27,114 nucleotides of DNA, from positions 1-27,114 of the forward strand of contig JAPPNY010000229.1 in assembly GCA_028818385.1 (NCBI GenBank). Direction: 5' to 3'. Below the pieces are notes generated by a model. That model did no database searches and was not told where the DNA came from. It saw nothing but the letters and a program-made list of their open reading frames with translations. Position 1 is the first letter of the stretch. Each line of letters begins with the position of its first letter. This document shows, one piece after another, positions 8,676 through 16,013 of this stretch. The translations under genes were made by a program, and so were the position numbers. This DNA is from Spirochaetaceae bacterium (GTDB lineage: Bacteria > Spirochaetota > Spirochaetia > SZUA-6 > Bin103).

Positions 8676-9203
8676 TCACATGCTGACGATGACGCCGCAG
8701 GCGACACGCCCGCCCGCGCCGCCGATGGGCTGGGTCAGGTGGTCGTCCGGATTCTCGTGAATGATCACGGCCGAGCCGTCCTCGTCCAGCAGGGCCGGCA
8801 TGTCGCCGCCCGCGACCGTCACGAGCGTGGTGAAAAACTCGGCCACCGCCGAGCCGTCGTCCGCCACGTACAGGTTGGGGAGATCGCCGTTGTCCGGTCC
8901 TTCCGGATGACGCAGGCCGTGCGGCACTCCGGCGGGGTTGATGTGCCCGGTCGCGTGCGTGAAGTCGGGCGTGCATGCGCCGACCGCGTGCAGGTGGATG
9001 CCGTGGGCACCGGGGGTCAGGCCCGTCACCTCCACGTACATGAGCACACCGGTGGGGGCCTGCTCGAACGTGGCCATGCCGATGACCGCTCCCGAGGGGT
9101 CGATGATCTCCGCCGCGGCCTTGTCGGCCAGCGCGGCGGCGGGAGCCCAGATGGCCGCACAGGCGACGGCGGCAATGGCGAGCAACTTCGTATGGAGCTT
9201 CAT
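8676..9203 (-). CDS. sodC: Periplasmic Cu/Zn superoxide dismutase
   Basis: The product converts superoxide to hydrogen peroxide and oxygen outside the cytoplasm. The 175-residue protein has a signal peptide (MKLHTKLLAIAAVACAAIWAPAAALA). Metal-site landmarks are GIHLHAVGAC (copper ligands His70, His72), GHINP (bridging His87), His95 and GDLPN (Asp107), and AVIIHENPDDH (copper His149). The cysteines of GAC and RVACGVI fit the structural disulfide. One oddity: the position where the third zinc histidine normally precedes GD is DNGD here, so Asp104, or His99 nearby, may take its place. AGGAGAG lies eight bases before the ATG at 9203. It is in the same orientation as the Liv operon but has no evident functional link to it. 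Confidence 0.9.
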   Translation of the reverse strand: MKLHTKLLAIAAVACAAIWAPAAALADKAAAEIIDPSGAVIGMATFEQAPTGVLMYVEVTGLTPGAHGIHLHAVGACTPDFTHATGHINPAGVPHGLRHPEGPDNGDLPNLYVADDGSAVAEFFTTLVTVAGGDMPALLDEDGSAVIIHENPDDHLTQPIGGAGGRVACGVIVSM

Positions 9204-9333
9204 GAGTGAACCTCTCCTGGCGTGTGTAGAGCTGAGCGGAATACTGCGCGCAGCGCGATGGCAGAATAGTCATTTCCCTACAGCGCGTATACCGGTCGAC
9301 GTGGCGCACCTGTGCGTATGATGATCCACGTCC
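9204..9333. promoter_or_regulatory. Divergent intergenic region, sodC / propeller gene
   Basis: This 130-base gap must hold the promoters for two divergent transcripts. On the plus strand TATGAT (9317-9322) is a good -10 candidate only 11 bases before the ATG at 9334, so that message would have almost no leader; no Shine-Dalgarno sequence is seen there and no convincing -35. A 10-bp palindrome CTGCGCGCAG lies mid-gap. Assignment is tentative. Confidence 0.3.
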
Positions 9334-10689
9334 ATGCGACGGACGGACCTGCTGTCGAGCGCCGGGAGCCAGGCGGCGACCAACGAGGCCGGAAACAAGG
9401 TGGTCACCGTCGGCCGCCGCACGCACGTCACCTGGCAGGACGTGACGGCCGAGGGCTACTTCAATCGGGTCCGCACCCTGGACCTGGACAGCGGAGCGTG
9501 GTCGGAAACCTGCACCCTGGGCAGCGCCTACGACGACCATGCGCGGGCGGTGATGGTCGCCGACGGCGACGGGTTCCTGCACGCGATCCTGAGCGGCCAC
9601 AACACGCCCTGCACCTACCGCCGCTCGCAGCGGGCCAACGAAGCGGCCGGCTGGACCGACCCGGTGCCGGTGGCCGACGGCACCTATCCCTACCTGGTGT
9701 GCGGCCCCGGTGGCGACCTGTTCCTGGCGCTGCGCAACGCCGATCGCTGGAACGGTGTCGAATTGTATACGAAACCACACGATGGGCCATGGCGTCATGT
9801 CGGCAAGGTGATCGAGCGGCTGGCCGACTACCCGGGATACGCCGCGTTCCACTGCGGGTTCTGCTTCAGTGGGGACGGCGTGCTGCACCTGGTCAGCGAC
9901 TTCTACGAGGGGTTCGGGGTCTGGGAGGAGCGCGGCGTCCACCAGGCCGTCGCCTACCTGCAGTCGCCGGACGGCGGGCGCACGTGGCGCACCTTCCGCG
10001 GCGAGCCGGCCGCCACGCCCGCCCGGCCATGCGCGATGGACGTGATCTGCCAGAGCACCGGCCTCCGTCACGAGCCGATGCCGCCGCCGGTGCTGGCCGC
10101 GCAGGGCAACGTCGCCCTGGACTCCGCCGGCGTGCCGCACGTGCTGTACCTCTACCACCTGAACCGGGCCGGTCAGCTCATCCTGGCCGCGCCGGACAGC
10201 CAGGGAATCTGGCGGCAGCGCTCCATCGACGCGCTGGAGCACGCCTGGCCGCACCACCGCGCAGCGGTCTGCCGCGGCACGTTCACGATCGACACGGACG
10301 GCGTGATGCGCGCGCTGGTGACCCTGACCCCCGCCGAACACAGCGGCTGGGCCGGCCACCTGCCCAGCCGGCCCGGACTCGCAGGCCTGAGCGGGGGCGC
10401 CACGCCGGATCCCGGCACGGCGGGCGACAACCCGGTCGTCTGGCTGATCTCGACCGATGGCGGCGAAACGTTCAGCGTACGCGAGGCATTGTCCGCGGAG
10501 GACGGTGCGCGGTCTCCCAAGTATGAGCTTCCGGTCTCCGGTGGCCCGACCCGCACGCCCGAGGAGGTCCGCGCCGGCGGGATCCTCTACTTCGACCGCA
10601 CGTCGCACCACCTCCCCGGCTTTCCCGAGGACGGCGGCTACCAGAACGGGGTGTACTATTGCCGCGACTCGGCATGGGGATCGGCATGA
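9334..10689 (+). CDS. BNR-repeat (sialidase-like) beta-propeller protein
   Basis: This 451-residue protein looks like the BNR_4-type propeller family found in polysaccharide-utilisation loci. Two Asp-box motifs are visible: SPDGGRTWRTF mid-protein and STDGGETFS near the C-terminus; repeated blade-like segments (VVTVGRRTHVTWQD, FLHAILSGH, VPHVLYLYH) fill the rest. No signal peptide is seen from this start. Enzyme activity cannot be assigned: members include putative ulvan or rhamnose-glycan lyases and binding proteins. It starts an operon: its TGA overlaps the ATG of the following oxidoreductase (ATGA). The start at 9334 lacks a Shine-Dalgarno sequence. Confidence 0.7.
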   Translation: MRRTDLLSSAGSQAATNEAGNKVVTVGRRTHVTWQDVTAEGYFNRVRTLDLDSGAWSETCTLGSAYDDHARAVMVADGDGFLHAILSGHNTPCTYRRSQRANEAAGWTDPVPVADGTYPYLVCGPGGDLFLALRNADRWNGVELYTKPHDGPWRHVGKVIERLADYPGYAAFHCGFCFSGDGVLHLVSDFYEGFGVWEERGVHQAVAYLQSPDGGRTWRTFRGEPAATPARPCAMDVICQSTGLRHEPMPPPVLAAQGNVALDSAGVPHVLYLYHLNRAGQLILAAPDSQGIWRQRSIDALEHAWPHHRAAVCRGTFTIDTDGVMRALVTLTPAEHSGWAGHLPSRPGLAGLSGGATPDPGTAGDNPVVWLISTDGGETFSVREALSAEDGARSPKYELPVSGGPTRTPEEVRAGGILYFDRTSHHLPGFPEDGGYQNGVYYCRDSAWGSA

Positions 10690-11750
10690 ACGGCTCGGTG
10701 AGGCTTGGCGTCATCGGCTGCGGCGTGATCGGCACCATCCACCTGCGCGCCGCAGCCGCGGCCCCGGAGGTCACGCTCGCCGCGGTCGCCGACCAAGTGC
10801 CGGGGCGCGCGCGGGAGGCGGCGGACGAGTTCGGGGCCGAGCGGGCCTACCTCGACGCGGAGGAGCTGATCGGCGATCCCGGGGTCGAGGCGGTGGTGCT
10901 GGCCCTGCACGCCGCCGGCCGGGCGCAGCTCGCCGTGAGCGCGCTCGAAGCCGGCAAGCACGTGCTGGTCGAGAAGCCGCCGGCGCTGAACGCCGCCGAG
11001 GTGCAGGCGATGCTGGCCGCGCAGGGTGACCGGATGGCCGCCTGCTGCTCGTCGCGCCGCCGCTTCTACGAGTCCTACGACGCCGCCGAAGCGTGCGTGG
11101 CGTCCGGAGCGCTGGGCGATCTGCGCGAGATCTACTGCCGCGTGATCGAAGGCGCCGGGCCGCCCACCGGCAGGGAGCCGCCGCCGTGGCGGGTGAGCCG
11201 CACCCTGAACGGCGGCGGCATTGCCGCCAACTGGACCGTCTACGACCTGGACTACCTGCTGGGACTCACCGGCTGGCGGCTGCAACCGGAGCTCACCCTG
11301 GCCCGCACCTGGCCGGTCGCCGGGCACCTGGCCTCCCGCGTCGCCGCCGGCTCCGACGGCGAGAGCCACTACGTGGCGCTGGTGCTCTGCGCGGACGGCG
11401 CGGCCCTGCACCTGGAACGGGGCGAGTTCTCGGCCCTGCGGCGCGAGCACGCATGGCAGGTGATCGGCACCCGCGGCTCGCTACGGCTGGAGATGGAGCC
11501 GGACGAACAGAAGCGCATCGTCCTGGACACGGCGACGGACGCCGAGGGCGTCGCCAGCCGCGTGATCTGGGAGGGAGCCGAGGATCCGTGGCGCCAGCAC
11601 CGCTGGCCGGTGACCGACTTCTGCCGCGCCATCCTGGGCGGCGGCCCGCCCAAGACCACCCTGCAGCAGGCGCTGGTCATCCAGCGCATCCTGGACAGCG
11701 TCTACGCATCGGCCGACCGCGGCGCCGCCGTGGCCGTGGACGGTCGCTGA
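10686..11750 (+). CDS. Gfo/Idh/MocA family NAD(P)-dependent oxidoreductase
   Basis: This is a 354-residue sugar or inositol-type dehydrogenase. The Rossmann motif GCGVIG is at 11-16 with VRLGVIGCGVIGTIHL around it, and the family EKP motif (HVLVEKPPALN) is at 96-98. The substrate is probably a cyclic polyol or sugar but cannot be specified. I use the ATG at 10686, which overlaps the stop of the propeller gene, rather than an in-frame ATG 27 bases upstream. The aldo/keto reductase follows after 21 bases, so the three genes appear to be one catabolic operon. Confidence 0.85.
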   Translation: MNGSVRLGVIGCGVIGTIHLRAAAAAPEVTLAAVADQVPGRAREAADEFGAERAYLDAEELIGDPGVEAVVLALHAAGRAQLAVSALEAGKHVLVEKPPALNAAEVQAMLAAQGDRMAACCSSRRRFYESYDAAEACVASGALGDLREIYCRVIEGAGPPTGREPPPWRVSRTLNGGGIAANWTVYDLDYLLGLTGWRLQPELTLARTWPVAGHLASRVAAGSDGESHYVALVLCADGAALHLERGEFSALRREHAWQVIGTRGSLRLEMEPDEQKRIVLDTATDAEGVASRVIWEGAEDPWRQHRWPVTDFCRAILGGGPPKTTLQQALVIQRILDSVYASADRGAAVAVDGR

Positions 11751-11771
11751 CGACAGCGCCAGTCGCCCCGC

Positions 11772-12737
11772 ATGACACGGCGCATCCTGGGACGCACCGG
11801 CCTGCCGGTCTCCATCATGGGCATGGGCTCGGGCGGCTACGACCCGCTGGGGGCGGCCACCGGCCGGTCGGACGCCGACATGGTGCGGCTCCTGCGGCGG
11901 GCGTTCGAACTCGGCATCAACGTGTTCGACACCTCCCCCGACTACGGCGGCGGACGCAGCGAGCGGCTGATCGGCGAAGCGCTGCAGGACCTGCCACGCG
12001 ACCAGGTGGTGTTGTCCACCAAGCTGCCACTGGCCGTTGCGCCGCCCGGCCTGCCGGTGGTGCCGGCGCGTCCCGAGGCGCTCGCGCCAGCGGTCGAGGC
12101 CAGCCTGCGACGGCTGCGGACCGGCTACGTCGACGTACTGCTGACCGCGGTGGCCGATCTGCCCGAGCACTTCGGCACCGTCGTCGACGATCTGTTCCCG
12201 GTGCTCGACCGGCTGCGCCAACAGGGCAAGGTGCGCTTTCTGGGATCGAGCGAGCAGACCCGCTCGGACGGCGCGCACCTGTGGCTGCGCCACCTGCTGC
12301 CGGCGGATCTGGCCGACGTGGTGATGGTCGGACACAACCTGATCAACCAGTCGGCGCAGCGCTCGCTGTTCCCGGCCTGCAAGCGGCAGGAGGTGGGCGT
12401 GCTCAACATCTTCACGGTACGGCGCGTGTTCCGGAGCGCTGAACGCGTGCGGCAGGTCATCGACGAGCTGCGCCGCGACGGCCTGCTGGACGCGCCGCTG
12501 ACGGCCTACGATCCCCTCGGCTGGCTCACTGCCGACGGCCACTGCGAATCGCTGGTGGAGGCGGCCTACCGCTACGCGGCCTACACCCCCGGCGTTACGA
12601 CGGTGATGTGCGGCACGGTCGACGAACGCAAGCTGACGGAGAGTGCCCGGCTGATCGAGCGTGGCCCGCTGGCCGCCGCGCACATCGAGCGGCTGACGCG
12701 CACCTTCGGCCGCGTGGCACGGCCGGTCGGCGACTGA
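11772..12737 (+). CDS. Aldo/keto reductase
   Basis: This is a 321-residue TIM-barrel oxidoreductase of the AKR superfamily. Of the catalytic tetrad, Asp53 (NVFDTSPDYGGG), Tyr58 and Lys84 (VLSTKLPL) are visible. The fourth residue, histidine in the family's D-LxLLH strand, is not present: the strand reads YVDVLLTAVADL. Loss of that histidine is known in some AKRs and may alter activity. Partner genes upstream (Gfo/Idh/MocA and propeller) suggest sugar catabolism. The last codons, GRVARPVGD-stop, recur as GRVARPIAD-stop at 13191-13221 beyond the following TA cassette. Confidence 0.85.
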   Translation: MTRRILGRTGLPVSIMGMGSGGYDPLGAATGRSDADMVRLLRRAFELGINVFDTSPDYGGGRSERLIGEALQDLPRDQVVLSTKLPLAVAPPGLPVVPARPEALAPAVEASLRRLRTGYVDVLLTAVADLPEHFGTVVDDLFPVLDRLRQQGKVRFLGSSEQTRSDGAHLWLRHLLPADLADVVMVGHNLINQSAQRSLFPACKRQEVGVLNIFTVRRVFRSAERVRQVIDELRRDGLLDAPLTAYDPLGWLTADGHCESLVEAAYRYAAYTPGVTTVMCGTVDERKLTESARLIERGPLAAAHIERLTRTFGRVARPVGD

Positions 12738-12756
12738 CCGGACGCCGGGACTGATA

Positions 12757-12781
12757 TGACCAATCAGACCTCACTTGGTCA
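12757..12781 (+). promoter_or_regulatory. Inverted-repeat operator upstream of Phd antitoxin
   Basis: TGACCAA (12757-12763) and TTGGTCA (12775-12781) form a perfect 7-bp inverted repeat, followed by a further TAGGTCA half-site. Phd-type antitoxins bind such palindromes to repress their own operon, so this is the likely operator; no clear -35/-10 pair is evident. Confidence 0.5.
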
Positions 12782-12808
12782 AATAGGTCACGCACCAAGG
12801 AGCATCAC

Positions 12809-13042
12809 ATGACGGTCAACGTGTCCGAGGCCAAGGCACAGCTCTCGAGCCTGCTCGACCGGGTGTACCACGGGGAGACGGTGACCATCGCCAAGAACAA
12901 TCTCCCGATAGCCGATCTGGTCAAGCATCAGCCGCGCGGGAAGCGCCGGCTCGGGTTGCTGCGCGGTCAAATCACCGTTCCCGACGACTTCACGGACGAG
13001 GACCCCGCGATCAACGAGCTGTTCTATCCGACCGACGAATGA
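12809..13042 (+). CDS. Phd/YefM-family antitoxin
   Basis: This 77-residue antitoxin begins MTVNVSEAKAQLSSLLDRVYHGETVTIAKNNLPIADLV, the classic Phd/YefM DNA-binding half, followed by a variable acidic tail (TDEDPAINELFYPTDE) that would normally wrap the toxin. AAGGAG lies seven bases before the ATG. Its stop overlaps the toxin start as ATGA. The toxin next to it is truncated, so this antitoxin is effectively without its own partner; it could still repress its promoter or neutralise related toxins. Confidence 0.85.
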   Translation: MTVNVSEAKAQLSSLLDRVYHGETVTIAKNNLPIADLVKHQPRGKRRLGLLRGQITVPDDFTDEDPAINELFYPTDE

Positions 13043-13179
13043 AGCTGCTGCTCGACACGCACATCCTGCTCCATGCGCTCACCGAGCCGGAGCGGCTCGC
13101 CCGCACGCGCAGCGATGCGATCGAGAGTCCGGCGAACGCCGTGTTCGTCAGCGCGGACTACGACTGCCGCATCCTGTAG
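13039..13179 (+). pseudogene. Truncated PIN-domain (VapC-like) toxin
   Basis: This is a 46-codon ORF: MKLLLDTHILLHALTEPERL and onward to NAVFVSADYDCRIL, then TAG. The start matches PIN toxins of about 125 residues, including the first acidic residue (Asp6 in LLLDTH), but right after VFVSA, where the WE(I) helix with the second acidic residue should begin, the sequence jumps to a short DYDCRIL that looks like a toxin C-terminus. The central acidic residues are therefore lost, as expected for an internal deletion. The intact homologue at 22687-23061 shows what is missing. It is very unlikely to be an active nuclease. Confidence 0.7.
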
Positions 13180-13183
13180 CCGC

Positions 13184-13203
13184 TGCCACGCGGCCGCGTG
13201 GCA
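13184..13203. repeat. 20-bp perfect palindrome after the TA cassette
   Basis: TGCCACGCGGCCGCGTGGCA is a perfect palindrome five bases after the truncated toxin's stop. Its right half forms the start of the duplicated aldo/keto reductase tail. It could be a terminator (no T-run follows), a protein-binding site, or a recombination site at the cassette edge. Confidence 0.6.
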
Positions 13204-13221
13204 CGGCCGATAGCCGACTGA
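13191..13221 (+). repeat. Stranded copy of the aldo/keto reductase 3' tail
   Basis: This stretch matches 12707-12737 at 28 of 31 bases, with the first 19 identical. It reads GRVARPIAD-stop versus GRVARPVGD-stop of the real gene, in frame with its own TGA. Together the two copies bracket the Phd/PIN cassette. Confidence 0.75.
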
Positions 13222-13231
13222 AGCTGCTCCG

Positions 13232-13255
13232 GCTCAGGCTGGCGCGAGCCTGAGC
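13232..13255 (-). terminator. Strong hairpin at the end of the arabinofuranosidase gene
   Basis: A 9-bp perfect stem (GCTCAGGCT / AGCCTGAGC) with a 6-base loop spans the last codons and stop of the minus-strand GH51 gene. No T-run follows, so it may be a Rho-type or mRNA-stabilising hairpin rather than a classical terminator. Confidence 0.45.
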
Positions 13256-14727
13256 GTCAGCGCCGCGAACGAGAGCGGCGGCAGTTCGCACCGCGCCCGG
13301 CCCTCTTCGATCGCCACCGCCCGGAACGGCTGCGCCTTGATCAACTCCGGCTCGGCGAACGAATTGGTCGCCTGCGGCTCCGGCCCGGTGACGATCTCGG
13401 CGGTTGCAAATGCGGCTACCGATCGATCGGCGATGTCCAGGGACACCGGCGCCGGGTCGGTCAGGCTGCGGTTGGTCAGGAACAGGTGCAGCCGCTCGCC
13501 GTCGAGGATGGCGCTGGCATCGACGTAGGCGACGGTGCCGTTGGTCGCCCCGTCGTAGCACGGGCCGTCCACGGCGAGACGCAACGCCGTGCCGGTGCGC
13601 CGCTCGGCGAACATCGCCAGCGGATAGAAGATGCTCTGGACCAGCAGGTCGTCGCCACGCGTGATCAGCGGCGCGATCACGTTCACGATCTGCGCCAGGT
13701 TGGCGATCTTCACCACGTCCGCGTGGCGCACGAAGCTGTGCAGGAAGCCGGCCACCACCAGCGCGTCCTCCAGGTTGAACACCTCCTCGACCAGGTGCGG
13801 GGCGACCTTGCCCGCGCCGTCCGTCTCCCGGTTCTTGTACCAGACGTTCCACTCGTCGAAGCACAGGTAGGCGCGCCTGGCGCTGCGCCGGCGAGCCTGC
13901 ACGTAGCGGCACACCGCGTCCATCTCCTCGATCTGGCGGTCGATCGCCGCGGTCAACGCCAGGTAGTCGGCGGTGTCGCCCGCCGGGTTGCCGGCGTAGC
14001 GGTGCAGGCTGATGTAGTCGGCCAGGTCGCCCAGGTGCTCCAGGACCGTGCGGTCCCACTCCATGTAGGTGGGAAGCTGCACGCCGCAGGTGCCGCACGC
14101 CACCAGCTCGATCGAGGGGTCGGCATCCTTCATCATCTTGCCGGCCTGCCGGGCGCGGATGGCGTACTGGTCGGCGGGGACGTGGCCGAGTTGCCACTCG
14201 CCGTCCATCTCGTTGCCCAGGCACCACAGGCCGACCCCGTGCGGTTCGGTGGCACCGGATGCCGCGCGCAGGTCGGCGTAGCGCGTGCCGGCGGGGCAGT
14301 TGCAGTACTCGACCCAGTCGCGCGCCTCCTCCGGCGAGCCGGTGCCCAGGTTGACCGTGAGCATCGGCGTCCAGTCCATCTTCCGGCACAGCCGGATGAA
14401 CTCCTCGGTGCCGAACCGGTTGGTCTCGATGCTCTGCCAGGCGAGCTCGCGTACTCGCGGGCGCCGCTCGCGCGGGCCGACGCCATCCTGCCAGTGGTAG
14501 CCGGAGGCGAAGTTGCCGCCGGGGTAGCGCATGGCGGTCATGCGCAGGCGGGCGAGGGCATCGAGCACGTCGGTGCGGCAGCCGTCGGCGTCGGCGTGCG
14601 CGCTGTCCGGGTCGTAGACCCCTTCGTACACGGCGCGGCCCATGTGCTCGAGGAATCCCCCGAACACACGCGGGTCGACGCGGCCGATGCGAAACTCGGT
14701 GTGGAGCGTGATGCGCGTTGGCAGCAT
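13234..14727 (-). CDS. GH51 alpha-L-arabinofuranosidase
   Basis: This 497-residue glycoside hydrolase releases terminal arabinofuranose from arabinan or arabinoxylan. The family start RITLHTEFRIGRVDPRVFGGFLEHMGRAVYEGVYDP, the RYPGGNF loop and both catalytic glutamates are visible: acid/base Glu173 in CLGNEMDGEW and nucleophile Glu292 in CFDEWNVWY. The C-terminal beta domain (LTLRLAPA end) is complete and the length is normal. I start at the ATG at 14727; the longer open frame upstream reads through the neighbouring gene. No signal peptide is present, so it acts on imported oligosaccharides in the cytoplasm. It lies 31 bases downstream of a conserved gene on the same strand and is probably co-transcribed. 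Confidence 0.92.
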   Translation of the reverse strand: MLPTRITLHTEFRIGRVDPRVFGGFLEHMGRAVYEGVYDPDSAHADADGCRTDVLDALARLRMTAMRYPGGNFASGYHWQDGVGPRERRPRVRELAWQSIETNRFGTEEFIRLCRKMDWTPMLTVNLGTGSPEEARDWVEYCNCPAGTRYADLRAASGATEPHGVGLWCLGNEMDGEWQLGHVPADQYAIRARQAGKMMKDADPSIELVACGTCGVQLPTYMEWDRTVLEHLGDLADYISLHRYAGNPAGDTADYLALTAAIDRQIEEMDAVCRYVQARRRSARRAYLCFDEWNVWYKNRETDGAGKVAPHLVEEVFNLEDALVVAGFLHSFVRHADVVKIANLAQIVNVIAPLITRGDDLLVQSIFYPLAMFAERRTGTALRLAVDGPCYDGATNGTVAYVDASAILDGERLHLFLTNRSLTDPAPVSLDIADRSVAAFATAEIVTGPEPQATNSFAEPELIKAQPFRAVAIEEGRARCELPPLSFAALTLRLAPA

Positions 14728-14758
14728 GTCCCGATCGTCGGCGCGCAGCGCCGGCTCC

Positions 14759-15189
14759 TCAACTCCCGACGCGCAGCCGGTACTTGCGGAGATCGATGAC
14801 GTCCAGCGGCAGGTCGCGGGACTCGCTGACGTAGAAGCTCGGCGCCGGGTTGCCCGCCGCCGGCACGATCGCCTCGCCATGCGGGACGTCGGCGAGCATC
14901 ACGAAGAAGCTTGCCTCGGGTCGTTGTAACGGCACTCGATCATCACGAAGTCGTCCGCGGTCAGGCGGCCGGTCCTGACCTTGTCCTCGAACTCCGGGCG
15001 CAGGCACAACGCCACGGCCAGGTACATCGGCTGGCTGTCGGGGTTGCCGATCAGCAGGAACTCCTCGTTGCCGGGGTGGGTGCCGAAGGCGGCGAACTCG
15101 GAGCGGTTCACGGTCACGGCGATCAGCTTGTGCGGTCCGTGGCGGTCGGCGGTCTCGTAGATCGACTCGCCGAGGGTCTCACCCGGCAC
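14759..15189 (-). pseudogene. Conserved hypothetical gene interrupted by a one-base deletion
   Basis: I do not recognise the family. The first part reads VPGETLGESIYETADRHGP and on to FVMIECRYNDP, then runs to a stop in the original frame; the next frame continues seamlessly as EASFFVMLADVPHGEAIVPAAGNPAP and ends LRKYRLRVGS. Restoring one base at about 14917 (CCTCGGG to CCTCCGGG on the plus strand) gives a single protein of about 143 residues. The GTG at 15189 is preferred because GGAGG is five bases upstream. No signal peptide or membrane segment is seen. It precedes the GH51 gene and may act in the same sugar pathway. A sequencing error is an alternative to a true frameshift. Confidence 0.6.
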
Positions 15190-15297
15190 TGACGCCTCCT
15201 CAGGCACCCTCTCGCCTGCACACCTGTTTTACCTGGTATGCAGGAACGTGCCAGGCCGTGGCTGAGGCGGATGTCACCCGACATGGACTAGCCGGTG

Positions 15298-15411
15298 TCA
15301 AGAACTGGTATCGGGCTCAATCGCGAACACGATGCTGCCAGTCAGCTCCGGAGCCGAAGGCACCTTGAGTTTGCCGCTGTCTATCGCTTGAGTACCTGTT
15401 GTGCTTGGCAT
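15298..15411 (-). CDS. Possible 37-residue small protein
   Basis: An ATG with AAGG just upstream opens a short frame reading MPSTTGTQAIDSGKLKVPSA and ending AIEPDTSS. The composition looks protein-like (alternating hydrophobic segment LTGSIVFAIEP) but no family is recognised. It diverges from the RelB/YafQ operon. It may equally be the remnant C-terminus of a lost gene or chance. The remainder of the 15190-15457 gap shows nothing else. Confidence 0.2.
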   Translation of the reverse strand: MPSTTGTQAIDSGKLKVPSAPELTGSIVFAIEPDTSS

Positions 15412-15413
15412 CC

Positions 15414-15440
15414 TTGCATTACAATGTCATTCATTATAAC
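15414..15440 (+). promoter_or_regulatory. AT-rich promoter/operator of relB-yafQ
   Basis: This AT-rich stretch stands out in GC-rich surroundings 18 bases before relB. TTGCAT (15414-15419) and TATAAC (15435-15440) could be -35 and -10 with a short 15-base spacer. TTACAATG and CATTATAA form an imperfect inverted repeat (7 of 8) that suits binding by the RelB ribbon-helix-helix dimer. Confidence 0.45.
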
Positions 15441-15457
15441 AAAGGCGAGGATCGACC

Positions 15458-15721
15458 ATGGCTGCAAATAAGCTCGTCCAGGCCCGCATCGACGGAGCCG
15501 TGAAGGAAGAAGCGGCCGCCGTGCTGGCCGCGATGGGCCTGACCGTTTCCGATGCGGTGCGGCTGCTGCTGACCCGGGTTGCGCAGGAAGGGGCGCTGCC
15601 GTTCGCGCCGCTGATTCCGAACGCCGTCACCATCGAGGCGATGAAGGAAGCCCGCAAGGGCGACCTCTCCCAGTTCGACAGCGTGCAGTCGCTCATGGAC
15701 GATCTGCATGCGCAAGATTGA
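15458..15721 (+). CDS. RelB/DinJ-family antitoxin
   Basis: This 87-residue antitoxin starts MAANKLVQARIDGAVKEEAAAVLAAMGLTVSDAVRLLLTRVAQEGALPF, the RelB/DinJ ribbon-helix-helix signature (strand with alternating residues, then helix with LGLTVSDAV, then LP-F). The C-terminal part would bind the toxin's active face. GGCGAGG lies eight bases before the ATG. Its end overlaps the toxin start by 14 bases, which indicates coupled translation. Confidence 0.88.
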   Translation: MAANKLVQARIDGAVKEEAAAVLAAMGLTVSDAVRLLLTRVAQEGALPFAPLIPNAVTIEAMKEARKGDLSQFDSVQSLMDDLHAQD

Positions 15722-16013
15722 GCGTACCAGCCAGTTCAGACGGGACTACAAACGTGAGGCCAGGGGCCGGCACCGGGAGTCGCTCGACGCCGACCTGGTG
15801 CCCGTCCTGGTTGCTCTGGCCGACGACGAGTCACTGGAGCGTCGGCACCACGACCATGCGCTGAGCGGAGCCTGGAAAGATCACCGCGATTGCCAAGTGA
15901 AGCCCGATCTGGTGCTGATCTATCACAAGCCCGACGCCGCAACGCTGCGGCTCGTTCGCCTCGGGTCCCATTCGGAGCTCGGGTTTGACGGCGGAGACTA
16001 CCCGCCCACCTGA
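15708..16013 (+). CDS. YafQ-type RelE-superfamily toxin (mRNA interferase)
   Basis: This is a 101-residue ribosome-dependent RNase toxin. The signature HALSGAWKDHRDCQVKPDLVLIYHKPD and LVRLGSHSELGF matches YafQ: the histidine in SGAW-KDHRDC, the aspartate in KPDL and the histidine in GSHSEL correspond to the known active-site region. The usual phenylalanine shortly after that histidine is displaced by one glycine (ELGF). The length is normal and there is no disruption, so it is probably functional and held by the RelB homologue. It ends PPT at a TGA that is repeated 19 bases later. Confidence 0.88.
   Translation: MRKIERTSQFRRDYKREARGRHRESLDADLVPVLVALADDESLERRHHDHALSGAWKDHRDCQVKPDLVLIYHKPDAATLRLVRLGSHSELGFDGGDYPPT

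Noticed and set aside
9232..9262. CTGCGCGCAG palindrome as a regulator site
   Set aside because: A 10-bp GC palindrome is likely by chance at this base composition and it has no second copy or spacing to a promoter.
8665..10611. A 648-codon minus-strand frame over sodC and the propeller gene
   Set aside because: It has no family motifs and is antisense to a well-supported propeller gene; sodC itself is in another frame with clear metal ligands.
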